NCBI GenBank assembly: GCA_964397995.1
Contig: CAYNLG010000005.1
Location: 18,205 to 82,204 of the forward strand
Source of the DNA: CAYNLG01 sp964397995
GTDB lineage: Bacteria; Planctomycetota; Phycisphaerae; FEN-1346
Reading direction: 5' to 3'
Length of the DNA: 64,000 nt
Below are positions 1 to 8,281 of this stretch, piece after piece (within the stretch, counting starts at the first letter, position 1; each line of letters starts with the position of its first letter). Below the pieces are notes generated by a model. It was given only the letters and a program-made list of their open reading frames with translations. It had not been told where the DNA came from and made no database searches. Position numbers and translations under genes: made by a program.

Positions 1-67
1 GGCCGCCCGGGTCCGCCTGGCCCGCGGGGGCCATCCCCCCTTGGCGGACCCGGGCAGGCCGTCACCT

Positions 68-1084
68 CTACTGGTCCGCGCCTGGCCGCTCGCCGTCGTG
101 GTGCCGGCGGCGGCGCGACGGCGGTTCCAGGCCATGCTCGGGGCGCGGCCCATCGTCGTAGCCGCGCGCGTGCTCATCCGGGAAGAGGCTCAGGTGGACG
201 CACGCGCCGTCGGCGACCAGGGCCTTGCCGACGAGGCCCTTGCCCTCCAGGCGCCAGTCCTCGCCCACGCCCACTGAGGGGCACGGGGTGCACGGTGCCT
301 CGGCGGCCGCCGCCAGGACGCCGGCTGCGTCGACCTCCGGCGCGGGGCCGCCCGGCGTCCGGGTCGCCAGGGCGTCCAGGGCGTAGCCGGTGACGAGGCG
401 CGGCCAGAGCTTCTGCAGGGTCTCGGCCCGGTCGAACAGATCGAGGGCCGCCAGGCGCCCGCCGATGGCGGCCAGCACGCCCCGCGCCCCTGCCGGCCAG
501 GGCAGGGCGGCCACGACGTCGCTTAGGCGGTCGCGGTGCCGCTCGCGGGCGGCCTTCATTGCTCCCGTCGGCGATGATGCCGCGTGGGCTTCCAGGTGCT
601 TGGCAACGCTGTCCCAGACGCGCCCCTGATCGGCGTCCGCACGGTGACGCCGGCGCAGGTTCGCGCTGACGTCGGGGGCGGCGTCGGCCCGTACGTGCGG
701 CGGGGCATGGCCGTCGCTCCGGAACCCTCGCGACGCGGGCCGCCACCGGCCCTGCTCGACGCACGAGACGGGGATCGCCGTCACAGACTTCGGGGGCAGG
801 AGCACCGTGGTGTTCAGGATGCGGTTCTGCATCGCTCCGACGAGTTCCTCGCCGTCGAGGAGCAGCACGCGGACGAACCCGGTGTTGCGGGCCGTTAGTT
901 CCGGCACGGTCGCGCCGTCATCGGCTTCGGTCACCTGCAGCGTTCCGGCGTCCATCGCCTCGGATGCCAGCGCGTACGGCGGGCCGCCGGCGTCAGGGCC
1001 GGTCAGGGGGACCAGCGTCAGGGCTCCGTGGGTGAGGGGCGGGGCCAGTGTCACGTTGGTCAGGTGGTCGAGGAGTGTCGGCAT
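68..1084 (-). CDS. ARPP-1 (DUF6569)-like protein
   Basis: This 338-residue protein resembles the ARPP-1 family (ARG and rhodanese-phosphatase-superfamily-associated protein, formerly DUF6569). The recognisable core is in the first 120 residues: a segment around LLLDGEELVGAMQNRILN, followed by a VLLPPKSVTAIPVSCVEQG strand typical of this fold. The biochemical role of the family is unknown and no catalytic residue can be named. The start codon is fixed by a strong Shine-Dalgarno AAAGGAGG about 10 bases upstream. There is no signal peptide or membrane segment, so it is probably cytoplasmic. Its first 92 bases overlap the 3' end of the small gene upstream, which suggests co-transcription. The last 20 residues are Arg/His-rich and may be only an extension to the next available stop. 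The family call is from recalled sequence features. Confidence 0.75.
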   Translation of the reverse strand: MPTLLDHLTNVTLAPPLTHGALTLVPLTGPDAGGPPYALASEAMDAGTLQVTEADDGATVPELTARNTGFVRVLLLDGEELVGAMQNRILNTTVLLPPKSVTAIPVSCVEQGRWRPASRGFRSDGHAPPHVRADAAPDVSANLRRRHRADADQGRVWDSVAKHLEAHAASSPTGAMKAARERHRDRLSDVVAALPWPAGARGVLAAIGGRLAALDLFDRAETLQKLWPRLVTGYALDALATRTPGGPAPEVDAAGVLAAAAEAPCTPCPSVGVGEDWRLEGKGLVGKALVADGACVHLSLFPDEHARGYDDGPRPEHGLEPPSRRRRHHDGERPGADQ

Positions 1085-1493
1085 CGGGGTGCCTCCTTTC
1101 GTGCCGGGTCGGGCCGGCTCCCGTGCGTGCCCCCCCTGGGTCGTGCACGTCGGCGGCGGGGTCCTCGTCGTGTGGGTCGGTCGCGTCCTCCTTCCTCTCG
1201 GTTCGCTGCGGGTGCTCGCCGGCGGCCGCGGCGGCGCGGGCCACGTCCAGCGTGGCGGCGAAGCGGCAGTCGGCGTCGTCGTACAGGGCGGCCGCGCCCG
1301 CCCGGCTGCAGGCGAATACGCCGCCCGCCCCGTCGGGCGGCAGGGGCGTCTCGAGGGTGAAGTAGACGTTGCCGGGCAGGCCGTAGAGGATCCACCGGGT
1401 CCCGGCCTCGCGGTCGCGTCCGCGGCAGAGGGGGACGGCGTGGTTCATCGCCGCCAGCACCCGCTGCCAGTGCCTGTGGTTGTCCCGTGCCAT
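993..1493 (-). CDS. small hypothetical protein overlapping the next gene
   Basis: An uncharacterised protein of about 166 residues. The ATG at 1493 is chosen over a GTG two codons upstream because GGAGG sits about 7 bases before it. The first 90 residues look like a folded domain (WILYGLPGNVYFTLETPLP, then a second short strand-rich segment), whereas the second half is low-complexity Pro/Asp/Arg-rich and runs 92 bases into the start of the ARPP-1-like gene. Codon third positions stay G/C through most of the frame, which favours real coding. The C-terminal tail may nevertheless be a by-product of the scarcity of stops in GC-rich DNA. I do not recognise the family. Confidence 0.5.
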   Translation of the reverse strand: MARDNHRHWQRVLAAMNHAVPLCRGRDREAGTRWILYGLPGNVYFTLETPLPPDGAGGVFACSRAGAAALYDDADCRFAATLDVARAAAAAGEHPQRTERKEDATDPHDEDPAADVHDPGGARTGAGPTRHERRHPDADTPRPPDQRDTGPAPHPRSPDAGPPDRP

Positions 1494-1730
1494 GGTCACC
1501 TCCGCTTCCCCGTGAATGCGTCTCGCCCGTACCAGTCTACGCGGAAGGGGTGACAGGCATGGTCATAGCGGGATGCGTGTTAGGCGTTTGGTAGGGATGA
1601 CGGGCGTGGTCGCACCCCCAGCATCCGGGGCCGCACGGGGGGGCCGGCCGTCTCGGTGGGGGAAAGAAGAATTGTGGAATGCGGCAGGAATTCCGTGAAG
1701 AGGCCCCGGCCGCACAGGGCTCGCGGGGGA
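1494..1730. other. intergenic stretch, no gene seen
   Basis: About 240 bases between the WYL regulator stop and the small hypothetical gene. I see no gene, RNA or clear promoter. A GC-rich inverted repeat CCGGCC-GCAC-GGCCGG lies just beyond it at 1736-1751, over the last codons of the WYL gene, and could help terminate that transcript, but no T-run follows it on the minus strand. Confidence 0.5.
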
Positions 1731-2771
1731 TCAGCCCGGCCGCACGGCCGGCCCATGCGGCCGGCGGGCGCACGCGGCGGCGTCCTTGCCGGCGTAGGTG
1801 TCGCATGCGGTACAGATCTCGTCACGCATCTCCAGGCGGAAGACCGCCGGCTTCAGCACCACCGCGTGCCGCCCGTACCCGAGCAGCCACCGCTTGAATT
1901 CCCGCGTGTCGGAGAGGCGGAACCGGGCCGTGACCGCCTTGCCCGTGTCCGTCACGATCTCCTGGCTCGGGTGCCACCGGTGCTCGCGGACGTTTGTCGC
2001 GGCCCATCCCGTGAAGCGGATCTCCAGCGTTTGCAGCGCCCCGGCCGCGAAGACCCCGAAGCTCCCGTCCACGTACGCCTGGAGCGAGAAGTCCGCCGGC
2101 CGCTCGAACCGCCGGTCCGTCGCCTGCACGGCCTGGACGCGCGAGACCTTCAGCGTCCGCACCTCCTCGTACGGCTCCAGGTATCCGACCGCGTACAGGT
2201 TCGTCCCGAAGTGCACGAGGCCGTAGGGGTGGAACGCGGCCGTCCACTCGCGGCCCTTGCTGGCGGAGTGGTAGCGGACGCGGCAGACGCGCCCGGCGAG
2301 GATGGCCTGGTTGAGCGCCCGGATTTCGGCGGCCACGCCCGAGTAGTCCGGGTGGGCCACGCTCTTGACGTGCAGCGTCTCTTCGAGGTCCTCGAAGTGG
2401 ACGAGGGCGTCCTTGGGGAGCATCGCGCGGATCTTCTCGACGGCTTCGCCGGCCCCGTCGCCGAAGGGCGTTCCGGCCAAAGGCGCGAGCAACTCGCGCG
2501 CCAGGTACAGGCTGACCATCTCGGTCGGCGAGAGCATCAGTTCGCCCCGCTCCAGGAAGTGCGGCGCGAGCGTCCAGAACCGCTTGCCGTAGGCCCGGTC
2601 CTGGTGGGTGATCGGGAAGCCGACGTTCTGCAGGACGCGGAGGTCGCGCTGGACCTGGCGCTTGGAGCACCCGAGCCGGTCGGCGAGGTCGTCGGCGTGC
2701 AGGCCGCGCCGGTGGGTCTGGAGGGCCATCAGCAGGTTCCACTGGCGGACGAGCGGGCTGCCTCGGGGCAT
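1731..2771 (-). CDS. helix-turn-helix, WYL-domain transcriptional regulator
   Basis: A 346-residue regulator with the classic YafY/DeoR-like layout. The N-terminal HTH (about residues 8-50) contains ADDLADRLGCSKRQVQRDL, and the WYL ligand-sensing domain (about 145-215) includes HPYGLVHFGTNLYAVGY. A C-terminal WCX-like region follows. WYL domains are known to sense nucleotide or other small ligands and modulate DNA binding; what this one senses cannot be told. The ATG at 2771 is preferred over an in-frame upstream ATG at 2834 because GGAG lies about 9 bases before it. It is divergent from the dockerin/PEP-CTERM gene, 282 bases away, which makes that gene and its own promoter the likely targets. 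Confidence 0.85.
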   Translation of the reverse strand: MPRGSPLVRQWNLLMALQTHRRGLHADDLADRLGCSKRQVQRDLRVLQNVGFPITHQDRAYGKRFWTLAPHFLERGELMLSPTEMVSLYLARELLAPLAGTPFGDGAGEAVEKIRAMLPKDALVHFEDLEETLHVKSVAHPDYSGVAAEIRALNQAILAGRVCRVRYHSASKGREWTAAFHPYGLVHFGTNLYAVGYLEPYEEVRTLKVSRVQAVQATDRRFERPADFSLQAYVDGSFGVFAAGALQTLEIRFTGWAATNVREHRWHPSQEIVTDTGKAVTARFRLSDTREFKRWLLGYGRHAVVLKPAVFRLEMRDEICTACDTYAGKDAAACARRPHGPAVRPG

Positions 2772-2916
2772 GCGGGGCTCCTTCGTGACGGGCGCGGCGC
2801 CGCGTTGCCTCGCGCCGCACAAAGTCCGATGCATATGAGACTGGATTCCTGCCCGCGGGGCAAGGGGATTCCACAGTCGGCCGGGGGACCGCTAGGGCCC
2901 GCTGCGCCCTTTTCAC

Positions 2917-2944
2917 TTGACTTCGTCGTCGTCTGTGTTACCTT
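2917..2944 (+). promoter_or_regulatory. weak candidate promoter for the dockerin/PEP-CTERM gene
   Basis: TTGACT is followed 16 bases later by TACCTT, a poor -10 match. It lies about 110 bases before the gene and in the divergent interval shared with the WYL regulator. The -35 match is good and the -10 match is weak. Confidence 0.3.
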
Positions 2945-3053
2945 TTGGCGAGACGTGCCACATTGGGGGCACGCATCCGGGGGAGTTCGAGGGGGCCGCA
3001 AGAAGTCCGCACGGGGGCACCGGCGGGACGGGCGGCCACGTGGAGGGGATTCA

Positions 3054-4583
3054 ATGCGCCGTGCCTGCCTGTTTTCCACGAGTTGTCCGGCCGTCGTCGC
3101 GGCCGCCGCTGTCGTTACATGGGCCCTTGCGGTTGCCGCACCGGCCGCGGTCCATGACGTCGCCATCTGGGACCTGAACGCGGTCGACGCCGACGGACGG
3201 GGGACGCACCCGCTCGTCGGGACCGAGGAGCAGGTCCGGTTCACGGGCGTCGTCCTGAACGCCCCGGCCGACATGCTGAACCCGGGCGCGCCCGGACCGA
3301 TGGGGGCCGACGCCTGGCAGGTCTACGTGCAGGCCCTGCCCGAGGCGGGCCAGCCGCAGCCCGGCGGCATTGCCGTCTTTGCCGCGTCACCCTACTATGC
3401 CGGGACGCCCTATTCCTGGCCGCGCTACCCGACGGACTTCGCCCCCGGCGACGTCGTCGAGGTCGTCGGCTACGTCGGCGACTACAACGGCAAGGTCAAC
3501 CTGAACGAGCGGCACGACCCGTGGTACGGGTTCCAGGTCACGCACGTCGAGGACGGCGGCGTGCCGGTGAACGTCGGGTTGCCCGCGCCCTTCGAGCTTC
3601 CCGACGTGGCGGCGTGCATCGCGTTCGACCCGACCCGCGCGGCGGGCGGCGAGCGGTATCAGGGCCAGTGGTGCACGCTCCGCGGGGTGCATATCGCGGG
3701 CGGCACGTGGGGCGACGGCCAGACGGTCGCCCTGGCCGACGGCTCGACCTTGCCCGGGGGCGGCCAGGCCACGATCGATTGCGTCCTTGGCTACAGCGGC
3801 TTCTTCGGCACCGGGGCCGCCGGCGACTTCAGCCAGTACGCGGCCCCGACCGGCCTCTTCAACGTTACCGCTCTCTTCGACCAGGAAGATGTCGACGGCG
3901 ACGGCGACGGTGTCTACGACGCTGGCTACCGGGTGTGGCCGCTTCAGCGGAGCCAGCTCCAGCTCTGGGGTGATGCCAACCTTGATATGTACGTCGACCT
4001 CGTGGACGTCGGCACCGTCTACGACCGCTACACCGGCGCCGACACGCCTCCGGCGCGCGCCTGGGCCGACGGCGATTTCGACGGAGACGCCGACGTTGAT
4101 CTCGTTGACGTGGGCGCGCTTCTGGCCAACTGGACCGGCGCCCCGACCGCCGTCCAGGCCCTGGCGGCGGCGGACCCGGGGGCGGCATGCGGCACGTACG
4201 ACGCGGTGACCGGCGAGGTCGTCCTGAGCGCCGCCGGCATCGAGTACCTGCGCATCGACGGCCCGGGCCTCCTGACCGGCGACGCCCCCGCCTGGGACGC
4301 CGTCCTCACGGGCGGCTACTACGCCGACGGCTGCGACGACTGGACGGGCTTCTGGGCCCTGAACAACGCACAGACCTTTACCGACGCGGCCGTGGGTGCT
4401 ATCGCGGTGCCGGGCCTGACCGAGGGGGACCTGGTGCTCGTCTACCAGGCGGGGCTGGCCACCGGCCAGGTCACGGTGCCGCTTGCCGTTGTCCCGGAAC
4501 CCGCGACGGCGGTGCTGGCCGCGCTCGGGGCCGCGGCGCTCGTCCGCCGGCGCACCGCTCGGCCGCACGCAAGAGGAGCCTGA
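3054..4583 (+). CDS. secreted protein with dockerin-like repeats and PEP-CTERM sorting signal
   Basis: A 509-residue exported protein. It has a signal peptide with an Ala-rich core ending near residue 30. Residues 35-290 look like an OB/beta-sandwich region (for example VVGYVGDYNGKVNLNERHDP, as in nuclease-associated OB folds). Two dockerin-like calcium loops follow at about 304-360 (WGDANLDMYVDLVDVGTV, then DGDFDGDADVDLVDVGALL). The C-terminus, about residues 480-505, is VVPEPATAVLAALG followed by a hydrophobic helix and an RRR stop-transfer: the PEP-CTERM signal that exosortase recognises. Start choice: GGAGGGG about 8 bases before the ATG. Dockerins normally pair with cohesins in cellulosome-like assemblies; here the pairing is only inferred. 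No exosortase gene is in this window. Confidence 0.85.
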   Translation: MRRACLFSTSCPAVVAAAAVVTWALAVAAPAAVHDVAIWDLNAVDADGRGTHPLVGTEEQVRFTGVVLNAPADMLNPGAPGPMGADAWQVYVQALPEAGQPQPGGIAVFAASPYYAGTPYSWPRYPTDFAPGDVVEVVGYVGDYNGKVNLNERHDPWYGFQVTHVEDGGVPVNVGLPAPFELPDVAACIAFDPTRAAGGERYQGQWCTLRGVHIAGGTWGDGQTVALADGSTLPGGGQATIDCVLGYSGFFGTGAAGDFSQYAAPTGLFNVTALFDQEDVDGDGDGVYDAGYRVWPLQRSQLQLWGDANLDMYVDLVDVGTVYDRYTGADTPPARAWADGDFDGDADVDLVDVGALLANWTGAPTAVQALAAADPGAACGTYDAVTGEVVLSAAGIEYLRIDGPGLLTGDAPAWDAVLTGGYYADGCDDWTGFWALNNAQTFTDAAVGAIAVPGLTEGDLVLVYQAGLATGQVTVPLAVVPEPATAVLAALGAAALVRRRTARPHARGA

Positions 4584-4584
4584 C

Positions 4585-4932
4585 GTGACCGATTCCGTCT
4601 CCGACGTCGGCCCGCGCCGCCTCTCGTACCTCGGCGAGGGCCTCCACATCCCGTTGCTCGAAGGGCCTCCCGGGACACGCGGCATGCGAAGCGGCCGCGT
4701 CGAACTGAAAGCCGGGGAGGACTGCGGCGAGCACACGACCGGGGCCCACGAGGAGATCGTCATCGTCCTCGAAGGCCGGGGCCAGGCGGTGGCCGCCGGG
4801 CGCGACCCGCTCCCCCTGGAGGCCGGCCAGGCCGTCTACGTTCCGCCGCACACGACCCACAACATGCGGAACGTCGACGCGCCCGTCTTCCGGTACATTT
4901 ATGTGGTCGCGCCGGTGGCCGAGGCGGACTGA
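4585..4932 (+). CDS. cupin-domain protein
   Basis: A 115-residue single-domain cupin. The two conserved motifs are visible: G-E-HTTGAHEE (metal-ligand His/Glu in cupin motif 1) with IVIVLEGRGQA, and VYVPPHTTHNMRN (motif 2 with its His). Such small cupins bind a metal and serve as isomerases, dioxygenases or sugar-binding proteins; the substrate here is unknown. The GTG start is preceded by AAGAGGAG and sits one base after the stop of the PEP-CTERM gene, with the pseudopilin gene starting two bases after its own stop. This suggests a three-gene transcript. Confidence 0.85.
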   Translation: MTDSVSDVGPRRLSYLGEGLHIPLLEGPPGTRGMRSGRVELKAGEDCGEHTTGAHEEIVIVLEGRGQAVAAGRDPLPLEAGQAVYVPPHTTHNMRNVDAPVFRYIYVVAPVAEAD

Positions 4933-4934
4933 TC

Positions 4935-5588
4935 ATGGGCCGCGCGGCCACAGGACCGAGGGCGCTCTGCCCGGGGCGGCCGGCCCGGGGCGGCTTCACG
5001 CTGCCGGAGTTGCTCGTGGTGGCGGCCATCGTGCTGGTGCTGCTGGCGCTCAGCGCCTCGGCCCTGAACAACGCGATTCTGACGGCCCAGATCACCGAGG
5101 CCCGCCACGACCTCCGCCAGGTGCAACTCGGCCTCTACGACTATTGGTGCTTCCACCAAGCCTACCCGCCGACGCGGAAGTACTGCCTGACGGCGAAGCG
5201 GGCCCTCGATTGCTGCCTCCCGCCGGAACTGTGGGAGGAGGGGTTCCTGGAGGGGCCCGTCTACGACGTCTTCAACGAGGGGCAGACGTACCGGTACACG
5301 GCCATCGGGCCGTACCGGTTCAACGACGGCCCGCCCGGCGGCATGCTGCGGTACTACGTGCCGGCGGACTTTCCGAAGCCGACGGGGGCCCTGGTCGGCA
5401 CGGTCGACCCGAAGACGGCACCGGCCAGCGTGTTCCTGTGGAGCGCGGGGCCGGGCGGGCCGCCCGTCACGGTCTGCTACAGCGCCGACGGGGTGCGGCC
5501 GGAGAACCCGGCCCACTGGTACCCGGCGCAGGCGAACGGGATTCTCTGCTACTACTTCGGCGACGGGGCCTGGCGGTATTCCTACTGA
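4935..5588 (+). CDS. type II secretion/type IV pilin-like prepilin-type protein
   Basis: A 217-residue protein with an N-terminal prepilin cleavage/methylation signal: a basic leader ending in Gly20, then FTLPELLVVAAIVLVLLAL, with Phe21 at the new N-terminus and Glu at mature position 5. This is the type II pseudopilin/type IV pilin consensus recognised by the prepilin peptidase. The rest is a globular head with six or more Cys (YCLTAK and DCCLPPE) and many Tyr. In planctomycetes such proteins are found in many copies and are probably envelope or secretion components. The gene starts two bases after the cupin stop and converges on the ABC permease, ending 10 bases from that gene's stop. Confidence 0.85.
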   Translation: MGRAATGPRALCPGRPARGGFTLPELLVVAAIVLVLLALSASALNNAILTAQITEARHDLRQVQLGLYDYWCFHQAYPPTRKYCLTAKRALDCCLPPELWEEGFLEGPVYDVFNEGQTYRYTAIGPYRFNDGPPGGMLRYYVPADFPKPTGALVGTVDPKTAPASVFLWSAGPGGPPVTVCYSADGVRPENPAHWYPAQANGILCYYFGDGAWRYSY

Positions 5589-5598
5589 GCCGCCCGGC

Positions 5599-6429
5599 TC
5601 AGTCCGCGGCCGGCCGCCGCCGCAGCCGCGCGACCCCCGCGGCCCCCCCCACCAAGGCTGAGCTGAGGATGACGATCATCGCGCCGGTCGGGAGGTCGAA
5701 GAGGGCGGCGATGAGGAACCCGCCGACGCCGGAGACCGCGCCGAGCCCGGCCGAGAGGGCGAGGGCGCGGCCGTGGCCGCGCACGAGCTGGAACGCTGCC
5801 GCCGCCGGGTTCACCATCAGGCTGTAGATCATCAGGCCGCCCACCGTCTGGAAGTTGACCGTAAGGACGGCACTGGTAAGGAGCAGGAAGGCGGTCCAGA
5901 CGGCCGTAACGTGGATGCCGGCCGCCTCGGCATGGGCCCGCGAGAAGAGGATCGCCCGCATCTCCTTGGCGAAGAGGGCGAGGAAGGCGACCGTCGCCGC
6001 CGCCACCGCCGCCATCAGGGCCACGTCGCTCCAGCGGCAGAAGTTGAGGCTGCCCCAAAGGAGGTTCCGGACAGCGTTGTCGCTGCGGCCCAGGACCGGG
6101 TACAGGCCGATACCGAGGAACGCCAGGCCCATGCTCAGGCCGAAGAGGACGCCGATCAGGACGTTCGTATCGGCGCGGAGCCGTTCGGGGTCCATCAGGC
6201 CGAGTGCCAGGGCCGTCGCGCCGGCCCCCGCGAGCGCCGGCGCCAGCAGGGCCGCGCCCTCGAGCCCCGCCAGCCCGCCGAAGACGGCCCCGGCCAGGGC
6301 CGCGTGCGCGACGCATACCCCCAGGAACGGAATCCGCATGCCGACGACATAGGTGCCAAGGAGCCCCGTCGAGGCCCCGGCGATCGCGCCGCCTACCATG
6401 ACCGGGGCGAAGTAGGCTAGGTCGATCAC
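5599..6429 (-). CDS. metal ABC transporter permease (ZnuB/MntB family)
   Basis: A 276-residue integral membrane protein of the ABC-3 family, which moves Zn2+, Mn2+ or Fe2+. About eight hydrophobic segments are visible, including VMVGGAIAGASTGLLGTYVV at the start, with the family-typical small residues and VGMRIPFLGVCVAHAALAG. The GTG start at 6429 is supported by GGAGG 7 bases upstream and by a GTGA overlap with the stop of the ATPase gene, implying translational coupling. It is the last gene of the operon substrate-binding protein, ATPase, permease. The metal cannot be assigned from sequence; no Zur, MntR or Fur-type gene is nearby. Confidence 0.9.
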   Translation of the reverse strand: MIDLAYFAPVMVGGAIAGASTGLLGTYVVGMRIPFLGVCVAHAALAGAVFGGLAGLEGAALLAPALAGAGATALALGLMDPERLRADTNVLIGVLFGLSMGLAFLGIGLYPVLGRSDNAVRNLLWGSLNFCRWSDVALMAAVAAATVAFLALFAKEMRAILFSRAHAEAAGIHVTAVWTAFLLLTSAVLTVNFQTVGGLMIYSLMVNPAAAAFQLVRGHGRALALSAGLGAVSGVGGFLIAALFDLPTGAMIVILSSALVGGAAGVARLRRRPAAD

Positions 6430-7232
6430 GCCCCGACCTCCCCGCCGCCCGGCACCACCGCCAGGCGGCCACCCCGGCGGACGACGTCGAGCCCCGGGCC
6501 GTAGAGCGACGCCACGCGCTCGGGCGTGAGCACCTGGGCCGGGGGGCCGTCGGCAAGCGGGCGCCCGTCGGCCAGGAGCAGCACCCGTCGGCACGCGGGC
6601 GGCAGGGCCGCCAGTTCGTGGCACACGAGGAGCACCGTGACGTCGGTCTCGCGGAACAGGGTCTCCAGGAGGGCGACGAGCCGTTCCCGCCACCCTAGGT
6701 CCAGATTGGCCGTCGGCTCGTCCAGCGCGAGCAGCTCCGGTTCCTGGACCATGGCCCGGGCGAGAAGGGTCTTGCGTTGCTCGCCGCCCGAGAGGTCGCC
6801 GTAAGCGGCCCGCGCGAGCGGTTCGAGGCCCAGCCGCTCGATCCAGGCGTCCACCCGGCGCCAGTCCTCTCGCCGAAGCGGCCGGAGCAGTCCGGCGAGG
6901 CCCGTCCGCCCGATGGCCACCACCTCGCGGACTGTCAGGGGCATCTCGGTCCGCGCGGCAAGCCCCTGGGGCACGTACCCGATTCGCCGCCGCCACCGGG
7001 CCCGGGCGCCCGGCCCGAGCGTTGACGGGGTGCTCCCCAGCACGGTGGCGCGGCCCGCCGCCGGCCGCATCTTGCCCAGGCAGGCCCGGAGCAGTGTGCT
7101 CTTGCCGGCGCCGTTGGGGCCGAGGATGGCCGCAACCTCGCCGGGGGCGACGCACCAGCGGTCGAGAGCGAGGATCGTGCGCCCTCCGGCCTCCACGCGC
7201 AGCCCCGCAACGTCGACGGCCGCCTTGGTCAT
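6426..7232 (-). CDS. metal ABC transporter ATP-binding protein
   Basis: A 268-residue ABC ATPase that energises the adjacent permease. All motifs are present: Walker A GPNGAGKST (residues 38-46), Q-loop YVPQG (about 86-90), signature LSGGEQ (147-152), Walker B LLALDEPT (167-174) and the switch His in VCHELAAL. Length and motif spacing fit the ZnuC/MntA-type subfamily. The ATG overlaps the stop of the substrate-binding protein gene by four bases (ATGA), and its own stop overlaps the permease start (GTGA), so the three subunits are probably made in coupled amounts. Confidence 0.92.
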   Translation of the reverse strand: MTKAAVDVAGLRVEAGGRTILALDRWCVAPGEVAAILGPNGAGKSTLLRACLGKMRPAAGRATVLGSTPSTLGPGARARWRRRIGYVPQGLAARTEMPLTVREVVAIGRTGLAGLLRPLRREDWRRVDAWIERLGLEPLARAAYGDLSGGEQRKTLLARAMVQEPELLALDEPTANLDLGWRERLVALLETLFRETDVTVLLVCHELAALPPACRRVLLLADGRPLADGPPAQVLTPERVASLYGPGLDVVRRGGRLAVVPGGGEVGA

Positions 7233-8059
7233 GGGGCCGCCTCGACCAAAGCCCGGACGTTGGCCCGGACCATGGCGTCGAAGCCGGAGGCGGCCGCCTC
7301 GGCCGGGAAGTTGTCGAGCACCGCCACCCGGGCGTTCAGGCGGTCGGCCAGGGCGTCGGCGACGCGCCGCCCCTCCGGCCGGTTCGCAACGATGAGTGTG
7401 GCCGCGGCCTTCTCGCCGGCGGCGATGGCGCGGCTGATGTCGGCCGCCGTCGTGGTGTCCGACGCCGTGAAGGTGGTGGCCACCTCCAAGCCGAGCCAGC
7501 GGCAGAAGGCTGCCTGGTGTTCACTCGCGACGACCCCCCGCCCGGCGAGACGCCCCGCGCGGGCTTCGTTACGGGCGTCAAAGCCAAGGCGCGCCATCCG
7601 CTCCCGGATGGCGCGGAGCCGGGCGTTTACGTCGAACGCTTCGGCCGGGCCCGTCTCGGCGAGGGCCGCGGCCGTTTGCTCGCAGACGCCGACGTAGGTT
7701 GCCGGCAGGGCCATGCCCTCGGCCACTGTCACGGCGCGGATCGCCGGCCCGCCCTCGGCGGCGCCGCCGATCTTGGCGTCGAGCGATTCCTGGAAGCCGA
7801 ACCGCAGGAGAAGCCGGCAACGGCGGAGCGCCTGGACCTGGCTCGGACGCAGGTCGAAATGTCCCGGGCACATGCCGGGCGGGGCGAGGGCCAGGACGGG
7901 CGTGGCGTCGCCCGCCACATCCTTGACCGCGCACGCCAAGTACGTACTGGTGACGGCGACGTCCGGGGCCGCGGCCGGCGGCTCGGGTTCGCCGCCGCAC
8001 CCGGCTGCCAGTGCGGCCAGCGCCACAAGCCCGGCGCGCCATCGCCGGATGGGATGCAT
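7229..8059 (-). CDS. metal ABC transporter substrate-binding lipoprotein
   Basis: A 276-residue periplasmic-binding protein of the ZnuA/TroA cluster. A lipobox LAALAAGC puts the lipidated Cys at residue 21. The fold is supported by PGHFDLRPSQVQALRRC near residue 65 (His in the usual first metal-ligand region) and ASEHQAAFCRWLGLEV around residue 180 (second His), plus the late ADALADRLNARVAVLDNFP strand. It lacks the long His-rich loop of many zinc proteins. The ATG is preceded by GGAGG. As first gene of the operon it captures the metal outside the inner membrane. The upstream region holds a perfect 37-base tandem duplication. Confidence 0.85.
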   Translation of the reverse strand: MHPIRRWRAGLVALAALAAGCGGEPEPPAAAPDVAVTSTYLACAVKDVAGDATPVLALAPPGMCPGHFDLRPSQVQALRRCRLLLRFGFQESLDAKIGGAAEGGPAIRAVTVAEGMALPATYVGVCEQTAAALAETGPAEAFDVNARLRAIRERMARLGFDARNEARAGRLAGRGVVASEHQAAFCRWLGLEVATTFTASDTTTAADISRAIAAGEKAAATLIVANRPEGRRVADALADRLNARVAVLDNFPAEAAASGFDAMVRANVRALVEAAP

Positions 8060-8102
8060 GGGCCACCTCCGCTGATGGGTAGCACGGAACCGGGAAACGT
8101 AC

Positions 8103-8176
8103 TACCGCGCCGCACGCGCCGAAGAAAGGAGAAACCGTCTACCGCGCCGCACGCGCCGAAGAAAGGAGAAACCGTC
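8103..8176. repeat. perfect 37-base tandem duplication
   Basis: Two abutting identical copies (8103-8139 and 8140-8176) of a unit beginning TACCGCGCCGCACG and ending AGGAGAAACCGTC. It sits between the divergent metal-transporter operon and the first PQQ-like gene. Each copy contains an AAAGGAGA run that looks like a ribosome-binding site, but no start codon follows at useful spacing. Confidence 0.9.
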
Positions 8177-8281
8177 GGTCGCCCCGTTACCTGGTGTCAA
8201 GATGGGCGGCCCGTTTCCCCGAAGCGCACCGGCATCGGGGTGGTTCAAGGGACGGGCCTACTCGAACCGGAGGGATGCCGC

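Noticed and set aside
1627..1650. GGGGCCGCACGGGGGG occurring here and again near 43508
   Set aside because: Short and low-complexity in a GC-rich genome; no flanking similarity to support a real repeat.
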